Below, in pieces: positions 53,675 to 64,000 of a DNA stretch of 64,000 nucleotides. The position numbers and the translations under genes were made by a program. Numbering within the stretch: the stretch's first letter is position 1; each line of letters starts with the position of its first letter. The stretch is from positions 2,480,001 through 2,544,000 of the forward strand of contig NZ_CP129613.1 in the NCBI RefSeq assembly GCF_030486405.1, written 5' to 3'. The notes below the pieces were generated by a model. The model was not told the DNA's origin and made no database searches. It was given only the letters and a program-made list of their open reading frames with translations. The DNA is from Mycolicibacterium sp. HK-90 (GTDB lineage Bacteria; Actinomycetota; Actinomycetes; Mycobacteriales; Mycobacteriaceae).

Positions 53675-55438
53675 GTGATCACCCGTATGTCCGAGCTGTT
53701 CCTGCGAACCCTGCGCGACGACCCCGCTGACGCCGAGGTGCCCAGCCACAAGCTGCTGATCCGGGCTGGCTATGTGCGCCCGGTCGGCCCCGGCATCTAC
53801 AGCTGGCTGCCGCTGGGCCTGCGGGTGCTGCGCCGGATCGAAAAGATCGTGCGGGAAGAGATGAACGCGATCGGCGGTCAGGAGATCCTGCTGCCCGCGC
53901 TGCTGCCGCGTGGCGCGTACGAGACCACCAACCGGTGGACCGAGTACGGCGACACCCTGTTCCGGCTGAAGGACCGGCGAGGCAACGACTACCTGCTCGG
54001 GCCGACGCACGAGGAGATCTTCACGCTGACGGTCAAGGGGGAGTACTCCTCCTACAAGGACTTCCCGGCGATCCTGTACCAGGTGCAGACGAAGTACCGC
54101 GATGAGGCACGGCCGCGCGCGGGCATTCTGCGTGGCCGCGAGTTCGTGATGAAGGACTCGTACTCGTTCGACGTGGACGACGACGGGCTCAAGAACGCCT
54201 ACCACGCCCATCGCGAGGCGTACCAGAAGATCTTCGGCCGTCTGGGTGTGCGCTACGTGATCGTGTCGGCGGTCTCGGGTGCCATGGGAGGCAGTGCCTC
54301 AGAAGAGTTCCTGGCCGAGAGCGAGGTCGGTGAGGACACGTTCGTGCGTTGCCTGGATTCCGGGTACGCCGCCAACGTCGAAGCGGTGATCACCCGGGCG
54401 CCGGCGCCGCTGCCCATCGAAGGGCAGCCCGCCGCGCAGGTGTACGACACCCCGGACACCCCGACCATCGCGACCCTGGTCGCCTGGGCCAATTCGGCTG
54501 AGCTGGCACAGTTCTCGGGCCGTGAGGTGACCGCCGCCGACACCCTGAAGAACGTTCTGCTCAAGACCCGGGAGCCGGGCGGCGATTGGGAGCTGCTGGC
54601 CATCGGCGTGCCGGGTGATCGCGAGGTCGACGAGAAGCGCCTGGGCGCCGCGCTGGAGCCGGCCGAGTTCGCGCTGCTCGACGATGCCGACTTCGCCAAG
54701 AACCCGTTCCTGGTCAAGGGCTATGTCGGACCGAAGGCGTTGTTGGACAACGAGGTTCGCTACCTCGTCGATCCGCGAGTCGTGGACGGCACGGCGTGGA
54801 TCACCGGTGCCGACGCGCCCAACAAGCACGTCGTCGGCCTGGTCGCGGGCCGCGACTTCACGCCCGACGGGACGATCGAGGCGGCCGAGGTTCGCGACGG
54901 CGACCCGTCGCCGGACGGTGCCGGCGTGCTGACCTCGGCGCGGGGCATCGAGATCGGCCACATCTTCCAGCTGGGCCGCAAGTACGCCGATGCGTTCACC
55001 GCCGACGTGCTCGGTGAGGACGGCAAGCCGGTGCGGTTGACGATGGGCTCCTACGGCATCGGGGTGTCCCGCATGGTCGCGGTGATCGCCGAACAGCAGC
55101 ACGACGAACTCGGGCTGCGCTGGCCGTCGTCGGTCGCGCCGTTCGACGTGCACGTGGTCGTGGCGAACAAGGACGAAGCCGCGCGAACCGGAGGTACCGA
55201 ACTCGCCGCCGCCCTGGACCGACTGGGCCACGAGGTGCTGTTCGACGATCGCAAGGCCTCGCCCGGCGTGAAGTTCAAAGACGCCGAACTGCTGGGTATG
55301 CCGTGGATCGTGGTGGTCGGCCGCGGTTTCGCCGATGGCGTGGTGGAACTGCGCAACCGGTTCACCGGCGAGAACCGCGAGATCGCCGTCGACGATGCGG
55401 CGACCGAGATCTCGGCGGCGATCAGCGCAGTCGGCTGA
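53675..55438 (+). CDS. proS: prolyl-tRNA synthetase (bacterial type)
   Basis: A 587-residue class IIa synthetase. It has class II motif 1 region [20 protein letters not shown], motif 2 [26 protein letters not shown] (cut here to its ends at 54096-54173), the YbaK-type editing insertion in the middle (residues ~230-385), motif 3 [17 protein letters not shown] and an anticodon-binding domain ([18 protein letters not shown]). GTG 53675 gives the N-terminus known from mycobacteria; TTG 53666 is less likely. It is essential for charging tRNA-Pro. Confidence 0.96.
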   Translation: MITRMSELFLRTLRDDPADAEVPSHKLLIRAGYVRPVGPGIYSWLPLGLRVLRRIEKIVREEMNAIGGQEILLPALLPRGAYETTNRWTEYGDTLFRLKDRRGNDYLLGPTHEEIFTLTVKGEYSSYKDFPAILYQVQTKYRDEARPRAGILRGREFVMKDSYSFDVDDDGLKNAYHAHREAYQKIFGRLGVRYVIVSAVSGAMGGSASEEFLAESEVGEDTFVRCLDSGYAANVEAVITRAPAPLPIEGQPAAQVYDTPDTPTIATLVAWANSAELAQFSGREVTAADTLKNVLLKTREPGGDWELLAIGVPGDREVDEKRLGAALEPAEFALLDDADFAKNPFLVKGYVGPKALLDNEVRYLVDPRVVDGTAWITGADAPNKHVVGLVAGRDFTPDGTIEAAEVRDGDPSPDGAGVLTSARGIEIGHIFQLGRKYADAFTADVLGEDGKPVRLTMGSYGIGVSRMVAVIAEQQHDELGLRWPSSVAPFDVHVVVANKDEAARTGGTELAAALDRLGHEVLFDDRKASPGVKFKDAELLGMPWIVVVGRGFADGVVELRNRFTGENREIAVDDAATEISAAISAVG

Positions 55439-55508
55439 ACCTGTCGGCCCGGCGCCACCGACGGATTCCGGTGCGCTGACAACCTTCAGCGCACCGGAAC
55501 GCTCGGCC

Positions 55509-56129
55509 TCACGTCAACTCGGGCACCCGCAGGTGGGCGAGGGCCAACTCGAACTCGCATTCGTTGAGTTCCTCGGCGCCGACTTCCCGGATCGCCGAAG
55601 TCTTCAGCGCACCGGCCTGGTCCTTGCTCCGTTCCATTGCTTCGCGGCTGTCGAACGACGCCGACGACACGCCCCGCCCGGACGCGCGGTCGACCATCAG
55701 ACTGGCGCTGCAGAACCCGTCGAGATCCTCCATGGCGGGCAACACGGACGACTTGTAGTGCTCGATGCCTCCGTCGATCTGGCCGGGATCCAGCTGTGCC
55801 CAGGTCGCCCGGACGCAGGCTCCCTCGTGGGTGCGGTGGTCGCGGTGCAGGACGGCGATCTCCCACTCTTCGACGGTCGCGCTGCCCCCGAATGTTTCGG
55901 CCGCCCGTGCCCGAAGCGGTGCGGCCCGCTCGGCGCTGGCATGCATCGCCTCTTCGGTCTCCCACGCGGTGGTGGCGATGCACCGGCCGGATTCGCGATC
56001 GACCAACAGCGAGATGCCGACGCAGCCGTCCATCTCCAACAGCGCGGGCATGACCTCGTCACGAACGTGCGCGATACCGGCATCGATGGCCTCGGGTCGC
56101 GCCTGGACAGTGGTAGAGCGTGCGTACAC
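55509..56129 (-). CDS. tandem ABM-like (antibiotic biosynthesis monooxygenase fold) protein
   Basis: A 206-residue protein made of two ferredoxin-like repeats. Each begins with a helix such as [20 protein letters not shown] or [20 protein letters not shown] and continues with a strand pair [20 protein letters not shown] or [20 protein letters not shown]. This is the dimeric alpha-beta-barrel (ABM/DUF) fold, here fused so that one chain forms the pseudo-dimer. The function is unknown. GTG 56129 has AAAGGGGGTG six bases upstream, deciding the start against the longer open frame to 56231. Confidence 0.75.
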   Translation of the reverse strand: MYARSTTVQARPEAIDAGIAHVRDEVMPALLEMDGCVGISLLVDRESGRCIATTAWETEEAMHASAERAAPLRARAAETFGGSATVEEWEIAVLHRDHRTHEGACVRATWAQLDPGQIDGGIEHYKSSVLPAMEDLDGFCSASLMVDRASGRGVSSASFDSREAMERSKDQAGALKTSAIREVGAEELNECEFELALAHLRVPELT

Positions 56130-56273
56130 GGTCCACCCCCTTTGTTCGGGGCGGCGCCCCGGTGGCGCCACCGGTCCGACCTCTACCTTTCGCTCGCCGG
56201 GCGGGCGTTGCAATGGGCCCCGCGGGATCAATTACCGGGTGCAATCAACCGGGTCGGAGATCGTGTGCGAGGG

Positions 56274-56753
56274 CTATTCGCCCCCGCCGGGGAAGGCGAC
56301 GGTTACCGGCCAGGTGTCGACGATGGCGCGCCACTTGGCCGCGGTGACGGCGGTCTGGGTCAGCGCGGTCACCGCGAAGGCGCGGTCCTCGGCGCTGGTG
56401 GCCTGTTCGAGCACCGCACGCCAGGCCACCGCGGTGTCCTCCTCCATACGGATCGCGAGATTGGCGGCGTCGGCCGGGTCGGTCACGGGCGCAGGCAGTT
56501 GATAACCGGCTGCCGGCAACGGCGGGGTGACCGAGCGGGAGTCGAGCATGGCCATGGCGTCCTCGCGACGCGTCCGGTGCTCGGCCATCGCGGTGGCCAC
56601 CAGGGCGTTCTCCTCGACGGTCGAGTGGGCCGACACGAGCCCGTACCCGTAGATGGCGCCGTGCTCGACGGCGACGGCGTCGAACAGTGCGGCGTCGGCG
56701 GCCGTGGTGGGCCGGGCCGGTGAGGTGGTCGAGCCTGCTCCCGGTGAGGTCAC
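56274..56753 (-). CDS. DUF4439 ferritin-like domain protein (Rv2844 type)
   Basis: A 159-residue helical protein: ALFDAVAVEHGAIYGYGLVS, VEENALVATAMAEHRTRRED, then DAANLAIRMEEDTAVAWRAV and AVTALTQTAVTAAKWRAIVD, the four helices of a ferritin-like bundle (DUF4439). Glu/His residues that could bind metal are present (EHGA, EHRTRRED). GTG 56753 overlaps the stop of the upstream lipoprotein gene by four bases, so the two are translationally coupled. The function is unknown. Confidence 0.8.
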   Translation of the reverse strand: MTSPGAGSTTSPARPTTAADAALFDAVAVEHGAIYGYGLVSAHSTVEENALVATAMAEHRTRREDAMAMLDSRSVTPPLPAAGYQLPAPVTDPADAANLAIRMEEDTAVAWRAVLEQATSAEDRAFAVTALTQTAVTAAKWRAIVDTWPVTVAFPGGGE

Positions 56754-57271
56754 TGTGTTGCTCCCAGCGCGACGGTGTAGGCGGCGGTACACGAGGCCGC
56801 GATGGATCCGAGCAGGCCGGCGCGGTAGCCGGAGAGCGTGCGGGCCACTCCCGCGGCCCGATCGGCCGATTCCCGCAGGGCATCGACCACGTCGGCGACG
56901 CTGGGTGCCGACGCGTCGGCTCCGGGGCCCGGGGTGGGTTTCGTGGTGCCTGTCGCGCTGGTGGTGACGTTCGCCGGTGCCGTGCCCGTCATCCGGGTCA
57001 ACTCGTCGGCCAGTGCCTCGGCATGGGCGGTGCGATCGGCCGCCACCGCGTTGAGCGCCCGGGTGGCCGCGGCCTGGGGTGACTGGGCGGCGGCAGCGGC
57101 GGTCGCCAGCGCGCTGTCGGCCCGGGCCCGGTCGAACTGCTTGGTCAGGTCGTCGATCTCGGGTTGCGGCGGCTTCGTTCCACAGGCGGCAGCGGTGGCG
57201 CCCAGCAGGGCAAGGGCCGCGGCCGAGAGCAACACGCGCCGCCGGCTGATGTCTGCATAGGCGCTCGGCAC
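56750..57271 (-). CDS. Tat-type lipoprotein (Rv2843 type)
   Basis: A 173-residue protein with an SRRRVLLSAAALALLG twin-arginine-like signal and a lipobox-like AAAC (Cys 30), predicted to be exported folded and lipidated. The mature part is a long helical, Ala-rich region (ALATAAAAAQSPQAAATRAL, HAEALADELTRMTG) with a Thr/Pro/Ala-rich stretch, matching the mycobacterial lipoprotein paired with a DUF4439 protein. GTG 57271 is the start. The 208-bp gap to rimP contains divergent promoters. Confidence 0.75.
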   Translation of the reverse strand: MPSAYADISRRRVLLSAAALALLGATAAACGTKPPQPEIDDLTKQFDRARADSALATAAAAAQSPQAAATRALNAVAADRTAHAEALADELTRMTGTAPANVTTSATGTTKPTPGPGADASAPSVADVVDALRESADRAAGVARTLSGYRAGLLGSIAASCTAAYTVALGATQ

Positions 57272-57479
57272 GTGAACATCCTGCCATTGCCCGGGTGCCC
57301 ACCTGACGCGGCGCCGACCGGCCGGGCGGGGGCGGGGCGTCGAGATTCGCCACGCACCGAACTTCGATTGACGGTTGCTGCCGCGGGCCTGGCGTATCGT
57401 GGATAGGCGATTCCGGGGCCGCTCCAGTGGGCTGGCCCGGGCATTCGTGTCGGAGACAATTCAAGATGAGGAGCTCGCC

Positions 57480-58025
57480 GTGGCACCGGATCCAACGTTG
57501 CGGTCTGCGGATTTGCCGTCGCAGACGCAGGTGATCGAGCTACTTGACGGCGAGTTCACGCGCGCCGGTTATGAAATCGACGATGTCGTGGTCGACGCAT
57601 CGGCTCGCCCGCCCCGCATCACCGTGATCGCCGATGGCGATGAGGGTCTCGATCTCGATTCCCTCGCCGCGCTGTCCCGCACGGCATCGGAGTTGCTCGA
57701 CCAACTCAGCCCGGGCGACACGCCGTATGTGCTCGAAGTCACCTCACCGGGGGTGGACCGGCCGCTGACCGAGGCCAAGCACTTTCGTCGCGCCCGTGGA
57801 CGTAAGGCCGAGTTGACGCTGACCGACGGCTCGCTGTTCACCGGCCGGCTGGGGGAGACCGACGGCACCGTCGTGAAAGTCGTGGTGCCGGAGGGCCGGG
57901 AGCTGGCGATTCGTGAGGTCGCTCTGGTTGATATCGCCAAAGCTGTTGTCCAAGTGGAGTTTTCGCCTCCGAACCGACGCGAATTGGAACTGTCCGGACA
58001 GACCGGGAAGGGGGCCGGGGAATGA
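57480..58025 (+). CDS. rimP: ribosome maturation factor RimP
   Basis: A 181-residue protein needed for 30S subunit maturation. It has [40 protein letters not shown] and [20 protein letters not shown], the family hallmark with its SPG, then an SH3-like C-terminal domain. GTG 57480 follows GAGGAG; the frame open to 57375 has no support. The last codons overlap the nusA ATG, as usual in the rimP-nusA-ylxR-infB-rbfA operon, which starts here. Confidence 0.94.
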   Translation: MAPDPTLRSADLPSQTQVIELLDGEFTRAGYEIDDVVVDASARPPRITVIADGDEGLDLDSLAALSRTASELLDQLSPGDTPYVLEVTSPGVDRPLTEAKHFRRARGRKAELTLTDGSLFTGRLGETDGTVVKVVVPEGRELAIREVALVDIAKAVVQVEFSPPNRRELELSGQTGKGAGE

Positions 58026-59050
58026 ACATCGACATGGCGGCGCTGCACGCCATCGAAGCGGACAAGGGCATCACCGTCGACGTGGTCGTGGAGACCATCA
58101 AGTCGGCGTTGCTCACCGCCTATCGGCATACCGAAGGCCATGAGCCGGATGCCCACATCGACATCGACCGCAAGACCGGTGTCGTCAAGGTGATCGCTCG
58201 CCAGACCGATGCCGACGGCAACGTCCTGCACGAATGGGATGACACACCAGAGGGATTCGGTCGCATCGCGGCCACCACCGCCCGGCAGGTGATCCTCCAG
58301 CGACTACGGGACGCGGAGAACGAGAAGACCTACGGCGAATTCGCGGCGCACGAGGGCGACATCGTCGCCGGGGTGATCCAGCGCGATGCCCGGGCCAACG
58401 CTCGTGGGCTGGTCGTGGTGCGGATGGGCAGCGAGACCAAGGGCTCCGAAGGGGTGATCCCCAGCGCCGAGCAGGTGCCGGGGGAGCGCTACGAGCACGG
58501 TGACCGGCTGCGTTGCTACGTCGTCGGTGTCACCCGCGGTGCCCGGGAACCCCTGATCACTCTTTCGCGCACCCATCCGAACCTGGTGCGCAAGCTGTTT
58601 TCGCTGGAGGTGCCCGAGATCGCCGACGGATCCGTCGAGATCGTGGCCGTGGCCCGGGAGGCCGGGCACCGGTCCAAGATCGCGGTCGCCTCGCGGGTGC
58701 CCGGGCTGAACGCCAAGGGCGCCTGCATCGGCCCGATGGGCCAGCGGGTGCGCAACGTGATGAGCGAGCTCTCCGGCGAGAAGATCGACATCATCGACTT
58801 CGACGAGGACCCGGCCCGGTTCGTCGCCAATGCCCTGTCACCGGCCAAGGTGGTGTCGGTATCGGTGATCGACGAGGCCGCCCGGGCGGCCCGGGTGATC
58901 GTTCCGGACTTCCAGTTGTCCCTGGCAATCGGGAAAGAAGGACAAAACGCCAGGTTGGCGGCCCGGCTCACGGGCTGGCGAATCGATATCCGCAGCGATG
59001 CGGCGCCGCAGCCTGATCACGATGTCCGGCCGGGGGCGGTACACGACTGA
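58022..59050 (+). CDS. nusA: transcription termination/antitermination factor NusA
   Basis: A 342-residue protein of the short actinobacterial type. It has an N-terminal RNA-polymerase-binding domain ([20 protein letters not shown]), an S1 domain ([20 protein letters not shown]), and two KH domains, the first with [20 protein letters not shown] and [20 protein letters not shown], the second with [19 protein letters not shown]. It modulates pausing and rRNA transcription. There are no C-terminal acidic repeats. ATG 58022 overlaps rimP by four bases. Confidence 0.96.
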   Translation: MNIDMAALHAIEADKGITVDVVVETIKSALLTAYRHTEGHEPDAHIDIDRKTGVVKVIARQTDADGNVLHEWDDTPEGFGRIAATTARQVILQRLRDAENEKTYGEFAAHEGDIVAGVIQRDARANARGLVVVRMGSETKGSEGVIPSAEQVPGERYEHGDRLRCYVVGVTRGAREPLITLSRTHPNLVRKLFSLEVPEIADGSVEIVAVAREAGHRSKIAVASRVPGLNAKGACIGPMGQRVRNVMSELSGEKIDIIDFDEDPARFVANALSPAKVVSVSVIDEAARAARVIVPDFQLSLAIGKEGQNARLAARLTGWRIDIRSDAAPQPDHDVRPGAVHD

Positions 59051-59101
59051 CAGTAGTGACCGGCGTTTCGGACCACGGCCCCTGGGGCGGTAGACTCAGC
59101 C

Positions 59102-59452
59102 GTGATCCAGCGCGAGACTCCGGCTCTGACGCATCGAAGCACGCCCGACACCTCTGTCGGACCAGTGCGGACCTGCATCGGGTGCCGGAAGCGAGAGTTG
59201 GCCGCCGAATTGCTTCGAGTGGTCGCGGTGACCGACGGGAACGGGACGTATTCCGTAACCGTTGACGCTGCGGCAAGCCTGCCTGGGCGTGGTGCATGGT
59301 TGCATCCCGACCAGCAGTGCGCGCAGTTGGCAGTACGGCGACGAGCCTTCGGTCGAGCGTTGCGACTCACCGGTTCACCGGATACATCCGCGGTGATCGA
59401 GTACGTCGAAGGAATTCGGACACCCGACCACCCCGGTCAAGAGAACAGGTAG
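59102..59452 (+). CDS. ylxR: YlxR (DUF448) RNA-binding-type protein
   Basis: A 116-residue small protein of the nusA-infB operon. The YlxR core is RTCIGCRKRELAAELLRVVA, LPGRGAWLHPDQQCAQLAVR and RRAFGRALRL. C-x-x-C and a further Cys are present. YlxR-type proteins are thought to bind RNA and influence transcription or RNase P; the role in mycobacteria is not settled. GTG 59102 is used, though the first ~18 residues are variable and a later start is possible. Confidence 0.85.
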   Translation: MIQRETPALTHRSTPDTSVGPVRTCIGCRKRELAAELLRVVAVTDGNGTYSVTVDAAASLPGRGAWLHPDQQCAQLAVRRRAFGRALRLTGSPDTSAVIEYVEGIRTPDHPGQENR

Positions 59453-59554
59453 CGAAGAACATGAGCACACCGTGAAGTCCCGATGACCATGCGTCATAGC
59501 TAAACCCGAGGCGCGGCGCCTACCACCGCTGTTGCCTCCAGACGAGGAGATGTA

Positions 59555-62374
59555 GTGGCAGCAGGTAAGGCCCGTGTACACGAGTTGGCGAAGGAACTCG
59601 GTGTCACCAGCAAGGAACTCTTAGCCAAGCTCAAGGAGCAGGGCGAGTTCGTCAAGTCGGCGTCCTCCACGGTGGAGGCGCCGGTCGCGCGTCGGCTGCG
59701 CGAATCGTTCGGCGCAAAGGCCGGCGGTAAGAAGCCCGAAGACAAGCCCCGCCCGCAGGGCGCCTCTGGGGCCGCACCTGCGGCACCCAAGCCCGGCGCA
59801 CCCAAGCCGGCACCGGCCAAGCCCGCCGCGCCGGCAGCCCCGGCGGTCGAACCTCAGGCCCCGGCGGCCGAGGCCGCCCCGGTCACCCCGGCCCGGCCCG
59901 CAGCCCCGAAGCCCGCTGCACCGCAGCCTCCGGCGGCCGCACCGAGTGCACCGGCTGCCGCTGCGCCCAGCGCCCCGGCAGCGCCGACTCCGGGTGCCAC
60001 ACCCGGTCCGCGGCCTACCCCCGGTGCCACGCCCGGTCCGCGTCCAGGACCGGCGTCGGGTGCCCCGAAGCCGGCCCCGCGCGCTCCGCGGGTCGGCAAC
60101 AACCCGTTCTCCTCGCAGCAGCCGGTCGAGCGGCCCATCCCGCGTCCGCAGCCGCGGCCGGGTGCCCCTCGTCCCGGTGGCGGCCCGCGTCCGTCGCCCG
60201 GCAACATGCCGCCGCGTCCGGCGGGCGCCGGTGCACCCGGGCGGGGCGGCCCACGCCCCGGTCCGCGTCCCGGTGGCGGCCCCCGTCCCGGCGGTGCCGG
60301 TGGTGGCGGTCGTCCCGGCGGTGGCGGCGGCGGTAACTACCGTGGCGGCGGCGGCGCCGGTGGTGGCGCCGGTGCCGGTGGTGGTGCAGCGGCCGGCGGT
60401 TTCCGCGGTCGTCCCGGTGGTGGTGGCGGCGGTGGCCGTCCCGGCCAGCGCGGTGGCGCGGCCGGTGCGTTCGGTCGTCCCGGCGGTGCCCCCAAGCGCG
60501 GTCGCAAGTCGAAGCGGGCGAAACGCGCCGAATACGAGAACATGCAGGCGCCCGTCGTCGGTGGTGTGCGGTTGCCCAAGGGCAACGGCGAGACCATCCG
60601 GCTGGCTCGCGGCGCGTCGCTGAGCGACTTCGCCGAGAAGATCGACGCCAACCCGGCCGCACTGGTCCAGGCGCTGTTCAACCTGGGTGAGATGGTCACC
60701 GCGACGCAGTCGGTCGGCGACGACACCCTGGAGCTGCTCGGCAGCGAGATGAACTTCAAGGTTCAGGTCGTCTCGCCCGAGGACGAGGACCGCGAGCTGC
60801 TGGAATCCTTCGACCTCACCTATGGCGAGGACGAGGGCGGCGAAGAGGACCTCGAACAGCGCCCGCCGGTGGTCACCGTCATGGGTCACGTCGACCACGG
60901 CAAGACCCGACTGCTGGACACCATCCGGAACGCCAGCGTCCGCGAGGGCGAGGCCGGCGGCATCACCCAGCACATCGGCGCCTACCAGGTCGAGGTCGAT
61001 CTGGACGGCACCGTCCGGCCGATCACCTTCATCGACACCCCGGGTCACGAGGCGTTCACCGCCATGCGTGCCCGTGGTGCCAAGGCCACCGACATCGCGA
61101 TCCTGGTGGTCGCCGCCGACGACGGCGTCATGCCGCAGACGGTGGAGGCCATCAACCACGCGCAGGCCGCTGACGTGCCGATCGTGGTGGCGGTCAACAA
61201 GATCGACAAGGAAGGCGCCGACCCGGCCAAGATCCGGGCACAGCTGACCGAATACAACCTGGTGGCCGAGGACTACGGCGGCGACACCATGTTCGTCGAC
61301 ATCTCCGCCAAGCAGGGCACCAACATCGAGGCGCTGCTGGAAGCGGTCGTGCTGACCGCCGACGCGGCCCTGGACCTGCGGGCCAACCCCGACATGGAGG
61401 CCCAGGGTGTGGCCATCGAGGCGCACCTGGACCGCGGTCGTGGTCCGGTGGCCACGGTGCTTATCCAGCGCGGCACGCTGCGCGTGGGCGACTCGGTGGT
61501 GGCCGGCGATGCCTATGGCCGCGTCCGCCGCATGGTCGACGAGCACGGCGACGATGTCGAAGAGGCGCTGCCCTCACGTCCGGTCCAGGTCATCGGCTTC
61601 ACGTCGGTTCCGGGTGCCGGTGACAACTTCCTGGTTGTCGACGAGGACCGCATCGCCCGTCAGATCGCCGACCGCCGCAGCGCGCGCAAGCGCAACGCAC
61701 TGGCCGCACGCAGCCGCAAGCGGATCAGCCTGGAAGACCTGGATTCGGCGCTGAAGGAAACCAGCCAGCTGAACCTGATCCTCAAGGGTGACAACGCCGG
61801 TACGGTCGAGGCCCTCGAGGAGGCCCTGATGGGCATCCAGATCGACGACGAAGTGGAGCTGCGGGTCATCGACCGCGGTGTCGGTGGCGTCACCGAGACC
61901 AACGTCAACCTGGCATCGGCCTCGGACGCGATCATCATCGGGTTCAACGTCCGTGCCGAGGGCAAGGCGACCGAGCTGGCCAACCGCGAGGGTGTGGAGA
62001 TCCGGTACTACTCGGTGATCTACCAGGCCATCGACGAGATCGAGGCTGCGCTCAAGGGCATGCTCAAGCCGGTCTACGAGGAGAAGGAGCTCGGCCGCGC
62101 CGAGATCCGGGCGATCTTCCGGTCGTCCAAGGTCGGCAACATCGCGGGCTGCTTGGTCACCTCGGGGATCATGCGTCGCAACGCCAAGGCCCGGCTGCTG
62201 CGTGACAACACCGTCGTCGCGCAGAACCTCACGGTGTCCTCGCTCAAGCGCGAGAAGGACGATGCCACCGAGGTGCGCGAGGGTTACGAGTGCGGTCTGA
62301 CGCTGACCTACTCCGACATCAAGGAAGGCGACGTCATCGAGACGTACGAGCTCGTCGAGAAGGTACGGACATAA
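59555..62374 (+). CDS. infB: translation initiation factor IF-2
   Basis: A 939-residue GTPase. The N-terminus has the IF2-N helical module ([20 protein letters not shown]). About 270 residues of Pro/Ala/Gly/Arg-rich disordered linker follow (59750-60520). The G domain has [19 protein letters not shown] (G1), [20 protein letters not shown] (G3) and [16 protein letters not shown] (G4). Domains II-IV contain [20 protein letters not shown] and a C-terminal fMet-tRNA-binding region. GTG 59555 follows GACGAGGAGATGTA. It positions fMet-tRNA on the ribosome. Confidence 0.97.
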   Translation: MAAGKARVHELAKELGVTSKELLAKLKEQGEFVKSASSTVEAPVARRLRESFGAKAGGKKPEDKPRPQGASGAAPAAPKPGAPKPAPAKPAAPAAPAVEPQAPAAEAAPVTPARPAAPKPAAPQPPAAAPSAPAAAAPSAPAAPTPGATPGPRPTPGATPGPRPGPASGAPKPAPRAPRVGNNPFSSQQPVERPIPRPQPRPGAPRPGGGPRPSPGNMPPRPAGAGAPGRGGPRPGPRPGGGPRPGGAGGGGRPGGGGGGNYRGGGGAGGGAGAGGGAAAGGFRGRPGGGGGGGRPGQRGGAAGAFGRPGGAPKRGRKSKRAKRAEYENMQAPVVGGVRLPKGNGETIRLARGASLSDFAEKIDANPAALVQALFNLGEMVTATQSVGDDTLELLGSEMNFKVQVVSPEDEDRELLESFDLTYGEDEGGEEDLEQRPPVVTVMGHVDHGKTRLLDTIRNASVREGEAGGITQHIGAYQVEVDLDGTVRPITFIDTPGHEAFTAMRARGAKATDIAILVVAADDGVMPQTVEAINHAQAADVPIVVAVNKIDKEGADPAKIRAQLTEYNLVAEDYGGDTMFVDISAKQGTNIEALLEAVVLTADAALDLRANPDMEAQGVAIEAHLDRGRGPVATVLIQRGTLRVGDSVVAGDAYGRVRRMVDEHGDDVEEALPSRPVQVIGFTSVPGAGDNFLVVDEDRIARQIADRRSARKRNALAARSRKRISLEDLDSALKETSQLNLILKGDNAGTVEALEEALMGIQIDDEVELRVIDRGVGGVTETNVNLASASDAIIIGFNVRAEGKATELANREGVEIRYYSVIYQAIDEIEAALKGMLKPVYEEKELGRAEIRAIFRSSKVGNIAGCLVTSGIMRRNAKARLLRDNTVVAQNLTVSSLKREKDDATEVREGYECGLTLTYSDIKEGDVIETYELVEKVRT

Positions 62375-62383
62375 CGGCCGATG

Positions 62384-62400
62384 AGCGCTTGCGCGAAGAG
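62384..62400 (+). repeat. 17-bp repeat shared with the ngg 3' region
   Basis: TGAGCGCTTGCGCGAAG here matches exactly, in reverse complement, the second repeat copy at 26055-26071 beyond the 24-bp unit. The stretch occupies half of the infB-rbfA gap and contains GCGCTTGCGC, an internal near-palindrome. Confidence 0.55.
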
Positions 62401-62408
62401 TAATCAAC

Positions 62409-63909
<1,501 letters not shown>

Positions 63910-63941
63910 CGCCGCCGGGGCCACCTCGCCCAGTCGGTCAC

Positions 63942-64000
63942 ATGGTTGACCCGGAAGGGGACATCCCGGTCACTCCGGCCACCACCCGCCGGATCGCCGG
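63942..64000 (+). CDS. start of a probable MATE-family (DinF-like) transporter gene, cut by the window end
   Basis: Only the first 19 codons are visible (VDPEGDIPVTPATTRRIAG after ATG 63942). The R-R-I-A-G ending resembles the start of the first membrane helix of mycobacterial DinF, which follows the nanoRNase gene in M. tuberculosis. The assignment rests mainly on synteny. GGAAGGGG is inside the coding part, so the start is uncertain. Confidence 0.45.
   Translation, partial: MVDPEGDIPVTPATTRRIA

Noticed and set aside
59750..60520. PE_PGRS-like or independent repeat gene
   Set aside because: The Gly/Pro/Ala-rich stretch is the disordered linker inside the continuous infB frame.
59621..61546. 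641-codon open frame antisense to infB
   Set aside because: It is a shadow of the GC-rich infB gene. The predicted protein is Gly/Thr/Arg/His-rich with no domain, whereas the sense frame has all IF-2 motifs.

Overview
The window is about 64 kb of very GC-rich DNA from a mycobacterium, most likely a non-tuberculous, fast-growing (Mycolicibacterium-type) species. The evidence is a mycothione reductase, an F420-type luciferase-like oxidoreductase, ESX (type VII) substrates, a penicillin-binding lipoprotein and an EfpA-type pump. From memory, the gene order from dxr to the nanoRNase gene also matches the M. tuberculosis segment running from Rv2870c down to Rv2837c, with extra genes inserted.

Layout. 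1-11.5 kb is an accessory stretch: the 3' end of an alpha/beta hydrolase, an orphan MinD-like ATPase, SRPBCC and DUF427 proteins, a Cys-rich protein coupled to a TesB-like thioesterase, a photolyase divergent from an F420-type oxidoreductase, two convergent membrane proteins of unknown function, and a ribbon-helix-helix/DUF4097 pair behind a perfect inverted repeat. 11.5-16.3 kb is the conserved dxr-rip1-ispG-GNAT operon (MEP isoprenoid pathway plus a site-2 protease), preceded by a GNAT gene remnant. 16.4-18.9 kb is the most unusual part: an ESX-type polymorphic toxin cassette made of an EspC-like partner, a large WXG-type toxin whose 5' end is out of frame, and a low-GC putative immunity gene. 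It is followed by 0.4 kb of apparent debris before the penicillin-binding lipoprotein gene.

21-34.7 kb carries a DUF1707 protein, a PaaI-type thioesterase, methionine aminopeptidase, cobyric acid synthase, a lipoprotein, a hydrolase-fold protein without its nucleophile, the two genes for the osmolyte N-acetylglutaminylglutamine amide, a SWIM/SNF2 helicase and an amino-acid permease. 34.8-39.9 kb is a glutamine-synthetase-like / gamma-glutamyl hydrolase / aldehyde dehydrogenase / SDR / GntR operon that looks like gamma-glutamyl-amine catabolism, with the permease divergent from it. 40-41.5 kb is an ArsR regulator and a nickel/cobalt transporter, separated by an operator-like inverted repeat.

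41.5-55.4 kb follows the tuberculosis order: mycothione reductase, hydrolase, mqo, GNAT, Mg/Co-chelatase-like protein, cobO, cobB, cysG, efpA and proS, with a pterin-dehydratase/VOC fusion between efpA and proS. 55.5-64 kb has a tandem ABM-like protein, a Tat lipoprotein with a DUF4439 ferritin-like partner, and then the translation operon rimP-nusA-ylxR-infB-rbfA, a DHH nanoRNase and the start of a probable MATE transporter gene.

No tRNA, rRNA, CRISPR array or complete insertion sequence was recognised. All family assignments come from reading motifs; no search was run.
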